64,000 nucleotides of DNA from Rhizorhapis suberifaciens (GTDB lineage: Bacteria > Pseudomonadota > Alphaproteobacteria > Sphingomonadales > Sphingomonadaceae), in contig NZ_JACHOV010000008.1 in the NCBI RefSeq assembly GCF_014200045.1, positions 1 through 64,000 on the forward strand, given 5' to 3'. The position numbers were made by a program, and so were the translations under genes. Below are positions 63,188 through 64,000 of this stretch, piece after piece. The notes below the pieces were generated by a model that did no database searches, was not told where the DNA came from, and was given only the letters and a program-made list of their open reading frames with translations. Numbering within the stretch: position 1 is the stretch's first letter; each line of letters starts with the position of its first letter.

Positions 63188-64000
63188 ATGTTGCAGGACC
63201 CGACAGTCAAATACCGCCCTTTTCCGCAAGTGGACTTGCCTGACCGGCAGTGGCCCGGCCGTACTATCATCAAAGCCCCCCGTTGGCTTTCGACGGACAT
63301 GCGCGACGGCAACCAGGCCCTTATCGATCCCATGGATACGGAGAAGAAGACGCGTTTTTTCAATCTCCTGGTGAAGCTGGGGTTGAAGGAAATCGAAGTC
63401 GGCTTTCCATCGGCCGGGGCGACAGAGTTCGATTTCATCAATGGATTGGTGCGGTCGGGCGACATTCCCGACGATGTCACCGTACAGGTGCTCACCCAGG
63501 CCCGGCGCGACCTTATCGAACGGACGTTTGAAAGCCTTGATGGAGCGCATCGCGCGATCGTGCATGTCTACAATGCCGTCTCACCGGCGTGGAGGCGGAT
63601 CGTGTTCGGCATGGACCGCCCCCAGATCAAGCAAATTGCCATCGAGGCGGCAAAGATCATTCGGGACGAAGCGGCAAGGCGGCCGAATACTGACTGGCAT
63701 TTCCAATATTCGCCGGAAACCTTTTCCACTGCCGAACTGGAGTTCAGTCTCGAATGCTGCGAGGCAGTGATGGACATATTGCAGCCGACGCGTGAGAAGC
63801 CCATCATCCTCAACCTGCCCGCCACGGTCGAGGCAGCGACCCCAAATATCTATGCCGACCAAATCGAGTGGTTCTGCCGCCATATTCGCGACCGGGACAA
63901 GGTCGTGATTTCACTCCACCCCCATAATGATCGCGGCACCGGCGTGGCCGCGGCTGAATTGGGCCTGATGGCGGGCGGCGACCGGGTGGAGGGATGCCTT
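63188..64000 (+). CDS. leuA: 2-isopropylmalate synthase, partial (cut by window end)
   Basis: The frame is open from the ATG at 63188 to the window edge: 271 codons with no stop. It begins [20 protein letters not shown] and has [19 protein letters not shown] (metal-binding TIM-barrel start), [40 protein letters not shown] and the [20 protein letters not shown] metal-binding block. The pattern is that of the long (about 550-residue, LeuA2-type) enzyme that commits 2-ketoisovalerate to leucine synthesis. The C-terminal regulatory domain lies outside the window. The upstream leader suggests leucine-controlled expression. Confidence 0.95.
   Translation, partial: MLQDPTVKYRPFPQVDLPDRQWPGRTIIKAPRWLSTDMRDGNQALIDPMDTEKKTRFFNLLVKLGLKEIEVGFPSAGATEFDFINGLVRSGDIPDDVTVQVLTQARRDLIERTFESLDGAHRAIVHVYNAVSPAWRRIVFGMDRPQIKQIAIEAAKIIRDEAARRPNTDWHFQYSPETFSTAELEFSLECCEAVMDILQPTREKPIILNLPATVEAATPNIYADQIEWFCRHIRDRDKVVISLHPHNDRGTGVAAAELGLMAGGDRVEGCL

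Overview
This window is GC-rich chromosomal DNA, most likely from a sphingomonad alphaproteobacterium (Sphingobium or a close relative). That placement is an inference. It rests on the sphingomonad-like GyrA N-terminus with a TTG start, the TonB-receptor/PepSY pair, a conserved small gene inside the ilv operon, frequent ATGA gene overlaps and alphaproteobacterial-style peptides. No database search was run. Most of the window is ordinary core genome, with mobile-element debris at the left edge and one large accessory carbohydrate cluster in the middle.

Left to right: 1-0.8 kb holds a perfect 36-bp palindrome, insertion-sequence-like terminal repeats and a dead IS5-type transposase fragment. 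0.8-5.0 kb is a probable metal (copper?) uptake locus: DUF2946 protein, TonB receptor and a PepSY membrane protein with a His/Met-rich loop. 5.3-10.4 kb (minus strand) encodes E1alpha, E1beta and E2 of a branched-chain 2-oxoacid dehydrogenase, followed by an archaeal/eukaryotic-type prolyl-tRNA synthetase. 10.5-14 kb has thyA, a short RadC-like protein, tRNA-Pro(CGG), an indoleamine 2,3-dioxygenase homologue and a small HExxH protein. 14.2-16.7 kb is pepA-holC-ndk with a clear terminator. 16.7-19.4 kb has two tandem paralogous secreted TPR proteins. 19.5-29.3 kb has yaaA, gyrA, a DUF952 protein, trmFO, a lone HerA-type ATPase, a double-TetR regulator and a thiolase.

29.3-30.8 kb is a set of small stress-type proteins. 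30.8-44.2 kb is the most unusual region. Seven minus-strand genes, every one overlapping the next, encode two NDP-sugar epimerases, a B12-binding-type radical SAM enzyme, a GT4 glycosyltransferase and three CgeB-like glycosyltransferases. They are followed by an inositol-phosphate synthase. Divergent from them are a histidine phosphatase, a glycoside-hydrolase-like protein, a Crp/Fnr regulator and another GT4 enzyme. Together they look like an uncharacterised pathway for a small oligosaccharide or glycoconjugate, possibly inositol-linked.

44.3-52.2 kb has rarA, a DUF429-like protein, tRNA-Thr(UGU) and the prkA-yeaH-spoVR stress-kinase module. 52.4-58.4 kb has gph, glmU, glmS, serB and miaA; the serB and miaA start codons overlap head to head. 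58.4-64 kb is the branched-chain amino-acid block ilvB-(107-aa conserved gene)-ilvN-ilvC-yceI-leuA. leuA is cut by the right edge and is preceded by a leucine-rich leader peptide with an attenuator-like structure, which I read directly from the sequence.
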